In this document: positions 18,972-26,402 of the stretch, piece after piece
Layout: the number at the start of each line of letters is the position of its first letter
Position numbering within the stretch: position 1 is the stretch's first letter
Source: Persephonella sp. KM09-Lau-8
GTDB taxonomy: Bacteria > Aquificota > Aquificia > Aquificales > Hydrogenothermaceae
Reading direction: 5' to 3'
NCBI RefSeq assembly: GCF_000703085.1
Contig: NZ_JNLL01000001.1
Span: 992,001-1,056,000, forward strand
Length of the DNA: 64,000 bases
Notes under the pieces: generated by a model
The model's database searches: none
Told to the model about the DNA's origin: nothing
What the model saw: only the letters and a program-made list of their open reading frames with translations
Position numbers and translations under genes: made by a program

Positions 18972-19001
18972 ATTATAATTGCTTTCACTGCATTTTCACA
19001 A
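18972..19001 (-). promoter_or_regulatory. Promoter predicting a leaderless mRNA for the HAD gene
   Basis: On the minus strand TTGTGA (complement of 18996-19001), an 18-bp spacer and TATAAT (complement of 18972-18977) place +1 on the A of the ATG at 18965. Confidence 0.5.
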
Positions 19002-19048
19002 TACAGGCTTAATTTAAGTTCAAAAAAATAATAAAGGAGGACTATTAA

Positions 19049-20461
19049 ATGAAAAAACTTTTATCTCCTGCTTTGTTTTTGCTGATTTTATTTCAATTGT
19101 CATTTGCAACCTCACTGATGCAGCAGCTTGAGCAGGAAAGAATCCATCTGGTAGAAAAAGTCTCTCCAGGAGTTGCAACTATCTTCACAATAAAAGAAGT
19201 AAAGATTGCAAATCCTTTTGCAGGTAATCCATTTGGAGACTTTTTTGGTATACCAAATGTTCCTGAATTTAAGCAAAGGCAAGAGGGGCTTGGTTCAGGA
19301 TTTATTGTAAAAGTAGATAAAGAAAAGAAAAAGGTTTATCTACTTACAAACAACCATGTGGTTGAAAATGCCCAGAATATAAAGGTTCAGTTTAAAAATG
19401 GAACAGTTCTGGATGCAAAAATAGTAGGAACAGATAAACTCAGTGATGTTGCTTTAATAGCTGTTCCATTTAAAGAGGGCATAGAAAAATTTGCCGAAGA
19501 ACACGTTTTAAAGTTAGGAGATTCAGATAAACTCAAACCTGGTATGACAGTAATTGCAATAGGTAGCCCTCTGGGACTAAAAGGGACTGTAACAATGGGA
19601 ATTATTTCTGCATTAAATAGAGAAATACCAGGACATCCAGGAGAAGGATTTATACAGACAGATGCAGCAATTAACCCTGGAAATTCAGGGGGACCTCTCA
19701 TTAACCTAAACGGAGAAGTTATAGGAATAAACACAGCTATTATAATGGGTGCTCAGGGACTTGGTTTTGCAGTGCCAATTAATCATGCAAAATGGGTTAT
19801 GGAACAGGTTCTAAAATACGGAAAAGTAAAAAGAAGTAAAATTGGTGTGGTCATACAGCCATTAACTCCTGAACTGGCAAAACATTTCGGTGTCAAAAAA
19901 GGTGTTCTTGTTGCTCAAGTTATGAAAGGAGGACCTGCAGATAAAGCAGGAATCAAACCAGGAGATATTATAGTGGCTGTTAATGGAAAACCTGTAAGTA
20001 AGATAATAGAGCTACAAAAATATGTTATGAGAAACCCACCAGGAACAGAATTAAAAATAACCGTAGTGAGAGATGGCAAGAAAATAGATTTTTCTGTTAA
20101 AACAACTTCCTGGGAAGAAGAAACAGAAGTTTCAGAAGGTAACCTCCACCAGATGGAAGCAAAATATGGTCTGATTGTAAAAGACATAACACCAAATCTG
20201 GTAGAGAGATACAGAATTCCTAAAGTTCCTTATGGTGTATTTGTGTTAGGTGTTAAATATGGTTCTATTGCTGATGAAGCAGGCATCAGGACAGGGGATG
20301 TTATTCTGACTGTAAACAAAAAACCTGTAAAAACAGTTAGAGATTTCTGGAAAGAAATTAAAAAAGCTGAGAAAAAAGGAGCAGATAGCGTATTACTATT
20401 TATCAGAAGAGGAGATGCAACCATCTACACTGTAATGCCTGTTATTAAATCCAAAAAATAA
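19049..20461 (+). CDS. degP: DegP/HtrA-family periplasmic serine protease
   Basis: A 470-residue exported protease and chaperone. It has a signal peptide (1-20), a trypsin-like domain with catalytic H103 (TNNHVV), D133 (LSDVAL) and S213 (GNSGGP), and two PDZ domains at about 260-350 and 375-465. The length is typical of DegQ/DegP. It degrades or refolds misfolded envelope proteins. AAGGAGG is eight bases before the ATG. It is divergent from the HAD gene and is followed by a short hairpin terminator, after which nadD begins. Confidence 0.96.
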   Translation: MKKLLSPALFLLILFQLSFATSLMQQLEQERIHLVEKVSPGVATIFTIKEVKIANPFAGNPFGDFFGIPNVPEFKQRQEGLGSGFIVKVDKEKKKVYLLTNNHVVENAQNIKVQFKNGTVLDAKIVGTDKLSDVALIAVPFKEGIEKFAEEHVLKLGDSDKLKPGMTVIAIGSPLGLKGTVTMGIISALNREIPGHPGEGFIQTDAAINPGNSGGPLINLNGEVIGINTAIIMGAQGLGFAVPINHAKWVMEQVLKYGKVKRSKIGVVIQPLTPELAKHFGVKKGVLVAQVMKGGPADKAGIKPGDIIVAVNGKPVSKIIELQKYVMRNPPGTELKITVVRDGKKIDFSVKTTSWEEETEVSEGNLHQMEAKYGLIVKDITPNLVERYRIPKVPYGVFVLGVKYGSIADEAGIRTGDVILTVNKKPVKTVRDFWKEIKKAEKKGADSVLLFIRRGDATIYTVMPVIKSKK

Positions 20462-20468
20462 TCCACTG

Positions 20469-20495
20469 GCCTCCCTTTGTGGGAGGCTTTATAAT
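20469..20495 (+). terminator. Hairpin after degP, merging into a nadD -10
   Basis: GCCTCCC (20469-20475) pairs with GGGAGGC (20481-20487), followed by TTTATAATAT. The T-tract includes TATAAT (20490-20495), which lies ten bases before the nadD ATG. Confidence 0.65.
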
Positions 20496-20504
20496 ATTCA
20501 AACT

Positions 20505-21134
20505 ATGATCGGATTATACGGCGGAAGTTTTGACCCTGTTCATATAGGACATCTGCGAATAGCTGAGGATATAAGGGAGTATTTTTCTCTTGAAAAGATA
20601 ATTTTTATCCCTGCTTATCACTCTCCTTTAAAAGACCCAAGCAAAGCCTCTCCCCAGGATAGACTTAATATGCTTAAAATATCTATTGAAGATAATCCTT
20701 ATTTTGATATTGACGACATAGAAATCAAACGTAAAGGTAAATCCTATACTATTGATACAATAAACATTTACAGAGAAAAATTAGGTTATTATCCATTCTT
20801 CATAGTTGGAACAGACGCATTTTTAACACTTGATAAATGGAAAAACCCAGAAGAACTAATTAGAAACACAAATTTTATTGTTGTTGGAAGGGGAAAAGAC
20901 AATTTTGAAACGATAGTTAATTTTGTAAAAAGCAAATTTCCTGAAATGGAGATAAGAGATAATAATCAACTTGATTCTAAAAAATCAGGTGTAATTTATT
21001 TCTTTAGTAGCAGAAGAATAGATATATCTTCCACAGAAATTAGAAGTAGAATAAAAACAGGAAAATCTATAAAATATCTTGTCTTGCCACAGATAGAAAA
21101 ATATATTTTAAATAAAAAACTATATAGGGGCTGA
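20505..21134 (+). CDS. nadD: Nicotinate-nucleotide adenylyltransferase
   Basis: A 209-residue nucleotidyltransferase. The HxGH-type nucleotide-binding loop lies in GGSFDPVHIGH (residues 6-16), and the SSTEIRSRIKTG segment near the C-terminus is the ISSTxxR signature. It adenylates nicotinate mononucleotide in NAD synthesis. No ribosome site is visible. A TATAAT in the terminator T-tract upstream would start the mRNA about three bases before the ATG, so initiation may be close to leaderless. clpS follows after four bases. Confidence 0.93.
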   Translation: MIGLYGGSFDPVHIGHLRIAEDIREYFSLEKIIFIPAYHSPLKDPSKASPQDRLNMLKISIEDNPYFDIDDIEIKRKGKSYTIDTINIYREKLGYYPFFIVGTDAFLTLDKWKNPEELIRNTNFIVVGRGKDNFETIVNFVKSKFPEMEIRDNNQLDSKKSGVIYFFSSRRIDISSTEIRSRIKTGKSIKYLVLPQIEKYILNKKLYRG

Positions 21135-21138
21135 GAGT

Positions 21139-21417
21139 ATGGGCATAGGATTTGAGACTGACATTCAAGAAAAGAAAAAAACTGAGATAGGCTTACCGGC
21201 AAAAGTAATAGTTTATAACGATGACTGGCATACCTTTGAAGAGGTAATCTATCAAATAATGAAAGCTACTAAATGTGACCTTGCAACAGCAGAAGCTTTA
21301 ACTTGGGAAATACACACCAAAGGAAAAGCAGTTGTATTTGAAGGGGATTTAGAAGAAGCCCTCTATGTCCAGAATGTCCTTGAGGAAATAGACCTTTCTG
21401 TGGAAGTTTTAATCTAA
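21139..21417 (+). CDS. clpS: ClpS-like Clp protease adaptor
   Basis: A 92-residue protein matching the ClpS fold: a flexible N-terminus, then VIVYNDDWHTFEEVIYQIM (about 24-42) and the EALTWEIHTKGKAVVFEG helix-strand region. ClpS delivers N-degron substrates to the Clp ATPase. The NDD motif of the substrate pocket is present. The usual ClpS-binding residues for ClpA cannot be judged from sequence alone. It is co-transcribed with nadD and followed by a strong terminator. Confidence 0.82.
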   Translation: MGIGFETDIQEKKKTEIGLPAKVIVYNDDWHTFEEVIYQIMKATKCDLATAEALTWEIHTKGKAVVFEGDLEEALYVQNVLEEIDLSVEVLI

Positions 21418-21423
21418 AAATAA

Positions 21424-21450
21424 AAAAGCCCCGCTTAAGCGGGGCTTTTA
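21424..21450. terminator. Bidirectional terminator between clpS and the sqr operon
   Basis: AAAAGCCCCGC and GCGGGGCTTTT form a perfect hairpin with A/T tracts on both sides. It serves clpS on the plus strand and the sqr/small-protein transcript on the minus strand. Confidence 0.9.
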
Positions 21451-21453
21451 TCA

Positions 21454-21582
21454 TTAATGAACTTTTTTGACCAGTTTATTGAAATGCAATCCTAAAACCA
21501 CAAACCTCATTAATTGAACTAACAGATTTTTTCTATATTTCCACATTTTTTCCATCATTTCTCTTTTTTTGTCAGTAGCCAT
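21454..21582 (-). CDS. Small basic membrane-associated protein (42 aa) downstream of sqr
   Basis: The minus strand encodes 42 residues from ATG at 21582, with GGAGGG seven bases upstream, a textbook ribosome site. The peptide has a charged helical start (MATDKKREMMEKMWKYRKN), a hydrophobic centre (LLVQLMRFVVLGLHF) and a basic end (NKLVKKVH), which suggests an amphipathic or membrane-attached helix. It begins 25 bp after the sqr stop and ends a few bases before the bidirectional terminator, so it is the last gene of the sqr transcript. I know no family for it. A small accessory or anchor of the sulfide oxidase is a reasonable guess from position only. Confidence 0.65.
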   Translation of the reverse strand: MATDKKREMMEKMWKYRKNLLVQLMRFVVLGLHFNKLVKKVH

Positions 21583-21607
21583 AGCTAATCCCTCCATTAG
21601 TTTTTAA

Positions 21608-23032
21608 TTAAGGTATAAGTTTCCAACCAGGCTTAGCCTGGAGTTTGTAAAGGAATGCATGGTGTAAGAACCATTTGAACCAAGCACCTGCAAGTCCAAT
21701 TTCTGCCACACAGTTATCAAGGTCTCTACCATATTCTGGGAAAGCAGCTCTATTTCTTGCAACAGGGTAAATACCAATAGTTACAGCTTCACCTGTCATA
21801 AGGTGGTGTTTAAGTGAAGCTACACAAAGACCTGGTGTTTCTGCCATTGATGCTGTGTGAGATGGTTCTTTACCTTCTATCATATCAACTATGTTTAAAG
21901 CTGCTGCTTTACCAGAAAGCTCAGCAGTATAACCTGTTCTTGGTGGAGCTGGTGCTATTGGTGAACCATCTGGAGCCTGAGATGGTCTTGATAATGGTCC
22001 TGGTGGTGCAAACGCAATACCTGCAGCAAATACATTTTTATAAAGTGGGTTCTGATATGTTCTTGGCCAGTCTGGACCATCAAGCTCATCATAAGGTTTT
22101 CCATAAACAGCATCAACTTTTACAAATCCTGCAGGGTTACACATCTTATCTGTTATATCATTTCCATCTTTGTCTATCCATTTAATAGGTTGAGCTTTAA
22201 ACTGAGGTATTAACATTGCAAAGTCGTATTCAATTTCATTTTCATTTCCATCTACATCTATTGTATATATTTTGCTTTCATCAACCTGTTTAACATGAGA
22301 TTTAATTTGCCATTTGATTCCATATTTTTCAAAGAGAAATCTAACCATTTCTTCACCGGTGAATATTTCACCGCCATATCTCATTTCAAGTCCATCGATA
22401 CCAAAGTCCCCAAGGGCTGGTTCGTTTGAAACCCAGAGAATTTCAGCTCTATCTCTCAGCCCTCTATCAACAAGGTCATTGTGAACGTTTGCTATATATT
22501 CAAATGCAGCACCCTGACATGTAGCCGCACCATGTCCTGTTCCAATTACTATTTTTACTTTGTCTCCTTTTTCCATTCTTTGAATAAGTTCAAGGTAAGC
22601 AGCTGCTGCTTTTGTTGCGTGTGGTGGAGTACATATTGAGTGTGTATATCCTTTGTCTGGCCCCAGTCCTGGAGTTCCTTCAAAGTTCAGATATGGTCCT
22701 GTTGCCATAATAATGTAGTCATAATCTACATTTTTTGTTTCTCCATTTGGAAGTTCAACAACAACATATTGTTCGTCAGGGTGAACTTCTTTGGCAACAC
22801 CATGAACCAGATTAATTCCCATTTTGTCATAGACAGGTTTCAGGTCGAACTGAACCTGGTCAGCAGTCATCTGGCCAACCCCCACCCAGACAAGAGAAGG
22901 AATATAAGTGAATTTTGGAACACGGGTAATAACTGTGATATCATGATTGCCCTTTCCTTTAAGGGCATCTGATAAAATGAGTGCCGCATAGTGCCCGGCA
23001 AATCCTGCCCCTACTACCACAATCTTTGCCAT
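21608..23032 (-). CDS. sqr: Sulfide:quinone oxidoreductase family flavoprotein
   Basis: A 474-residue FAD-dependent disulfide oxidoreductase. The N-terminal GAGFAGHYAALIL is the dinucleotide loop (8-20). ATGPYLNFEG and NVFAAGIAFAPPG are the second and third FAD contacts. Candidate redox cysteines are C134 (HSICTPP) and C172 (GAATCQG), with further cysteines in the C-terminal half. It would oxidise sulfide to sulfane sulfur and pass electrons to menaquinone at the membrane. The Sqr subtype is not certain from sequence by eye, and a flavocytochrome-c-like FccB is less likely without a haem partner. GGAGG precedes the ATG, and a strong promoter and perfect dyad lie upstream. Confidence 0.88.
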   Translation of the reverse strand: MAKIVVVGAGFAGHYAALILSDALKGKGNHDITVITRVPKFTYIPSLVWVGVGQMTADQVQFDLKPVYDKMGINLVHGVAKEVHPDEQYVVVELPNGETKNVDYDYIIMATGPYLNFEGTPGLGPDKGYTHSICTPPHATKAAAAYLELIQRMEKGDKVKIVIGTGHGAATCQGAAFEYIANVHNDLVDRGLRDRAEILWVSNEPALGDFGIDGLEMRYGGEIFTGEEMVRFLFEKYGIKWQIKSHVKQVDESKIYTIDVDGNENEIEYDFAMLIPQFKAQPIKWIDKDGNDITDKMCNPAGFVKVDAVYGKPYDELDGPDWPRTYQNPLYKNVFAAGIAFAPPGPLSRPSQAPDGSPIAPAPPRTGYTAELSGKAAALNIVDMIEGKEPSHTASMAETPGLCVASLKHHLMTGEAVTIGIYPVARNRAAFPEYGRDLDNCVAEIGLAGAWFKWFLHHAFLYKLQAKPGWKLIP

Positions 23033-23045
23033 AATTAATCCTCCA

Positions 23046-23069
23046 TTGATATATTTGGTCTTATATCAA
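23046..23069 (-). promoter_or_regulatory. Perfect dyad at the sqr transcription start
   Basis: TTGATATA-N8-TATATCAA, a perfect 24-bp dyad, directly abuts the sqr -10 box on its downstream side, so it would cover about -6 to +18. That is a repressor-type position; the regulator is not identified. Confidence 0.55.
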
Positions 23070-23098
23070 ATTATAAACCTAATTGTTAAATATTTGAA
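23070..23098 (-). promoter_or_regulatory. sigma-70-type promoter of sqr
   Basis: On the minus strand TTCAAA (complement of 23093-23098), a 17-bp spacer and a perfect TATAAT (complement of 23070-23075). Confidence 0.65.
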
Positions 23099-23177
23099 TT
23101 GATTTACATTAATAAGTTTAGATTTATAAATGCTGGTTAACAATAACTAACTCAATATTAGGATAATAATCTTTTGA

Positions 23178-24365
23178 CTAATTTCTCAACTTTTTCTTTT
23201 TTCCTATTTTATCTGCAATATCTATCAGGTTATATAAAATATCTTCATCCAGTGGATTCATAGTAACAGCCTTATAAAGAAATCTATAAGCTGTGTGAAA
23301 CTCTCCTTTTAGTGCATATACTATTCCCAATATGTTATACATAGGAGCACCTTGATAGACAGATAATATATCTGGAGCAGAAATAAGAATATCTCCTGCT
23401 TTTCCTTCTTCAATAGCAGATTCCAGCTCTTTTACTAATTGTTGAATTTTATCTATATTTTCAGTAATTTCCTGAGCTTCCTGTTCAGTCAAGCCCTGTT
23501 CTGTTGAGGTTATTGATCTTGCCTTATCAAAAAATCCCATCATTACAAGTGTATTTATAAGTTTTTTCAAAGAAACCTGATTATGAAAAGATAAAAGAGC
23601 TTTTCTGTAATACTCTGAGGCATTATAAAAATCAAAATAATTGAAAAGTTTATCCCCTATCATTGTATATGCAGTTGAATATGCCAGATTTTCATTTTTA
23701 TCCCAGCTTAAAGAAGAAAATATCTCTTTTTTCCAATCATAAATTTTTACGGCTTCTCTTAAAGCTTTACTCCTGAAAGAAGTATCAATAAAAGTATCTC
23801 TCAGATTAAAAGTTATAAATGTAAACTCTGCCAGTTTTAATCTAAGATTTTTTAGGTTTTTGTATAGAAACTCATAGAACTCGTAATCTTCATATTCTTC
23901 ATTAAACTTTCCAAGCCTATCAAAGATCGATTTTTTAGTAACAACCCCCCATTCAGGTAATTCATCTTCAAGGGTTAATGCCTGTATAAGTGTATTTTCA
24001 GCTCCGTAATAATCAGAAAAATTTCTTATATCCTCATCATCTCCTATTTTTATTATCTCATTTGCATAAATAATATCTGCATCTGGATTGTCCTCTATTT
24101 CATCAATAAACTCTTCTATTGATGTATCTTCAAGCTCATTATCAGATGATAACCACAAAATATAGTCCTGAGAACTCTCATCTATTAATTTATTTTTTAT
24201 CACAGCTTTGTTGTCTGAGCTGACATCTATTGTTCTTATTTTAGGATGAATTATTGCCACTTCTGGATCGGTGATAATAATTTCTTCAACTTCAGATAAA
24301 TCATTCTCCAGTAGAGTTTTTATTGTTTTATCAGGAAATTTGCCTATTATACAGACTGTAAGCAT
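23178..24365 (-). CDS. Degenerate GT2-like protein with TPR tail, flagellar island
   Basis: A 395-residue acidic protein. Residues 1-200 follow the outline of a family 2 glycosyltransferase, but where active enzymes have VDDGSTD and DxDD this protein has ITDPE and LSSDNELED, so the donor-binding residues look lost. The C-terminal 200 residues are helical with TPR-like units (YYRKALLSFHNQVSLKKL; GEFHTAYRFLYKAVTMNPLDED). It has GGAGG before the ATG and is divergent from the methyltransferase-glycosyltransferase gene that leads to flagellin. It may act as a scaffold or cofactor for flagellin glycosylation; this is inference from neighbours. Catalytic activity is uncertain. Confidence 0.6.
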   Translation of the reverse strand: MLTVCIIGKFPDKTIKTLLENDLSEVEEIIITDPEVAIIHPKIRTIDVSSDNKAVIKNKLIDESSQDYILWLSSDNELEDTSIEEFIDEIEDNPDADIIYANEIIKIGDDEDIRNFSDYYGAENTLIQALTLEDELPEWGVVTKKSIFDRLGKFNEEYEDYEFYEFLYKNLKNLRLKLAEFTFITFNLRDTFIDTSFRSKALREAVKIYDWKKEIFSSLSWDKNENLAYSTAYTMIGDKLFNYFDFYNASEYYRKALLSFHNQVSLKKLINTLVMMGFFDKARSITSTEQGLTEQEAQEITENIDKIQQLVKELESAIEEGKAGDILISAPDILSVYQGAPMYNILGIVYALKGEFHTAYRFLYKAVTMNPLDEDILYNLIDIADKIGKKKKLRN

Positions 24366-24392
24366 ATGAACCTCCTTATCCTTTTATTATCA

Positions 24393-24420
24393 TTTTCGGA
24401 TTGGCTTAATATCTTATTTA
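24393..24420 (-). promoter_or_regulatory. Possible sigma-28 promoter (minus) for the degenerate GT gene
   Basis: On the minus strand TAAA (complement of 24417-24420) is followed after 16 bases by TCCGAAAA (complement of 24393-24400). This is six of eight to GCCGATAA with one base too many in the spacer. Confidence 0.3.
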
Positions 24421-24422
24421 GC

Positions 24423-24449
24423 TAAACATTTATGTGAAAATACCGAACA
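24423..24449 (+). promoter_or_regulatory. Possible sigma-28 promoter (plus) for the glycosyltransferase-flagellin run
   Basis: TAAA (24423-24426), exactly 15 bases, then ACCGAACA (24442-24449), which keeps the CCGA core of GCCGATAA. It is about 37 bp before the ATG at 24486. Confidence 0.35.
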
Positions 24450-24485
24450 TATATAGCAGATCATTACCAGGGAAAGTTAAGGAAA

Positions 24486-26393
24486 ATGGAAGAAACTACA
24501 TATTCTCAAATAGAAGCTTTACTATCTATATTAGGTTCTGTAAAGCAAAAATTTCTTTTTCCTGAACTTCGAGGTTGGGCTGCTTCCCCTGATTTTATAA
24601 AAGAATTATTTAAAGTCTTGATGGAAAAAAGTTCCATAAAAAAGGAAATTACAATTTTAGAATTAGGTTCAGGTGCATCTACATACTTTATATCAAATCT
24701 GATAAAAAACCATAATATAAATGCTAAATTTATATCAGTAGACCATAGTATAGATTTTCTTAAGAAAACTCAAAAATACATATCTTTAGAAGGATTAGAT
24801 AATTATGTAAAACTGATATTTGCTCCATTTAAATACCACGTTATTAATAATACAGAGTGGATATGGTATGACTCAGACAAGATAATTTCTGCTCTTTCAG
24901 ATTCTAAAATTGATATTTTAGTTATAGATGGACCCCCTTATGATACACAACGTATGGCAAGATTTCCAGCTATTCCTTTATTAAAGGATTTCTTTTCTAA
25001 AGAATGCACCGTTCTTTTAGATGATTATTACAGAGAGGATGAACAAAAAGCTGTTGAATTATGGATGAAAGAACTTGAAAATGCAACCTTAGAAACAATA
25101 CATACCGAGAAAGGAACAGCTAAAATAGAACTAAATGATTTCAAATATAAACCTTTGATTTCTATATGTACTCCTACATATAATAGAGCTCATTTTTTAA
25201 AGGAGAGTATTAATTCTGCAATTAGCCAGAACTACAAAAATATTGAAATTGTAATAGTTGATGACGGTTCTACAGACAATACTGAAGAGGTTGTAAAAGA
25301 AATAATGAATAAATCCCAAATACCTATAAAATACCATAAAAACCCTGAAAATAAAGGAAGACCTTATAGCAGAAATATGTGTATAAAACTTACCAGCGGT
25401 GAATATATCTTATGGCTAGATGATGATGATTTACTAAAGCCAGATGCAGTCTCTTCTTATGTTCAAGTCTTGAATCAATTTGATGATTTGGATGTTCTTT
25501 ATTCTAATTTGGAAACTTTTGGAAGTGAAAATTTTCTATATAATTATAATGATTTCTACAAAGCAAACAGATTTCTATTAAGAACACAAATAGAAAATAA
25601 CTCTATTCCCAACCCTGGAACAATGGTTAGAAAAGAAATTTACAATCAATATGGATTTTTTAATGAGGAATTTATTAGAGCTCAGGATTATGAATTCTGG
25701 GTAAGAATAGCAAAATATGCAAAATTTAAGCATACAAATAAAGCTCTTGTTAAATATAGAATTCATGAGGAAAATGTATCTGTAGGTTTACTTAAAATAG
25801 ATACCTCTTTTGAATCTGTAATAAAAAGGAGATTCTTAAAATATTATTCTCTTAAGGAAATATTTGGAAATTTACCAGATCATATAGCAATATCAGATAT
25901 TTCTATATTCTTAGATAAAGTCTTTGATTTATATAATGCAATTTTATACAGTTATTTATCTTATAAAATGGGCAATAAAGATTCTCTAAAACAGGCTTTT
26001 TTACTTTCAATGAAGGGTAACTACAAAGAAACAGTAGAGGTTATAAAAAGAGAGTTACAAGAAGTTTTTCCTAAAAAACAGATTAAAAATCTATTAAAAA
26101 TATATAAGCTTTTTAAACTTGAACAACTATCCAAAATAGATAATTTTTATGAAAACAGTTTTCAAAATATTTATAAAAAGGGTCTTAAAAAATTGGAAAC
26201 TAACAAAGAAGAAGCGAAATCTTTCTTAAGAATCTGTTTAATAATGAATCCTATGGATGAAAATCTGTTCAACCTGTATTCAAATAATTTTGGAGAAGAA
26301 GAGGCCAAAGCTATTGTAAATAGAATTATAACTCCGCAAAACAAGTATGAAACTGAATATTTCCCAGAGTTTAAATCTTTATTAAAGTTATAG
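24486..26393 (+). CDS. Fused class I methyltransferase and GT2 glycosyltransferase
   Basis: A 635-residue two-domain protein. Residues 50-215 form a SAM-binding Rossmann-like domain with ILELGSGAST (58-66) and DILVIDGPPYD (143-153). Residues 222-460 are a GT-A family 2 glycosyltransferase starting ISICTPTYNRA, with the VDDGSTD nucleotide loop (258-264) and LDDDD donor/metal site (311-315). The remaining about 170 residues are helical. A methyltransferase-glycosyltransferase fusion suits synthesis of a methylated glycan. It precedes a second GT2 gene (9-bp gap) and flagellin, so O-glycosylation of flagellin is the likely task (inferred). Confidence 0.75.
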   Translation: MEETTYSQIEALLSILGSVKQKFLFPELRGWAASPDFIKELFKVLMEKSSIKKEITILELGSGASTYFISNLIKNHNINAKFISVDHSIDFLKKTQKYISLEGLDNYVKLIFAPFKYHVINNTEWIWYDSDKIISALSDSKIDILVIDGPPYDTQRMARFPAIPLLKDFFSKECTVLLDDYYREDEQKAVELWMKELENATLETIHTEKGTAKIELNDFKYKPLISICTPTYNRAHFLKESINSAISQNYKNIEIVIVDDGSTDNTEEVVKEIMNKSQIPIKYHKNPENKGRPYSRNMCIKLTSGEYILWLDDDDLLKPDAVSSYVQVLNQFDDLDVLYSNLETFGSENFLYNYNDFYKANRFLLRTQIENNSIPNPGTMVRKEIYNQYGFFNEEFIRAQDYEFWVRIAKYAKFKHTNKALVKYRIHEENVSVGLLKIDTSFESVIKRRFLKYYSLKEIFGNLPDHIAISDISIFLDKVFDLYNAILYSYLSYKMGNKDSLKQAFLLSMKGNYKETVEVIKRELQEVFPKKQIKNLLKIYKLFKLEQLSKIDNFYENSFQNIYKKGLKKLETNKEEAKSFLRICLIMNPMDENLFNLYSNNFGEEEAKAIVNRIITPQNKYETEYFPEFKSLLKL

Positions 26394-26402
26394 GGATTAA
26401 AT

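Noticed and set aside
23133-23148. Third possible copy of the GTTARTAAATACTAAC operator
   Set aside because: Only 13 of 16 positions match, the arms are not continuous, and no promoter or gene start lies next to it.
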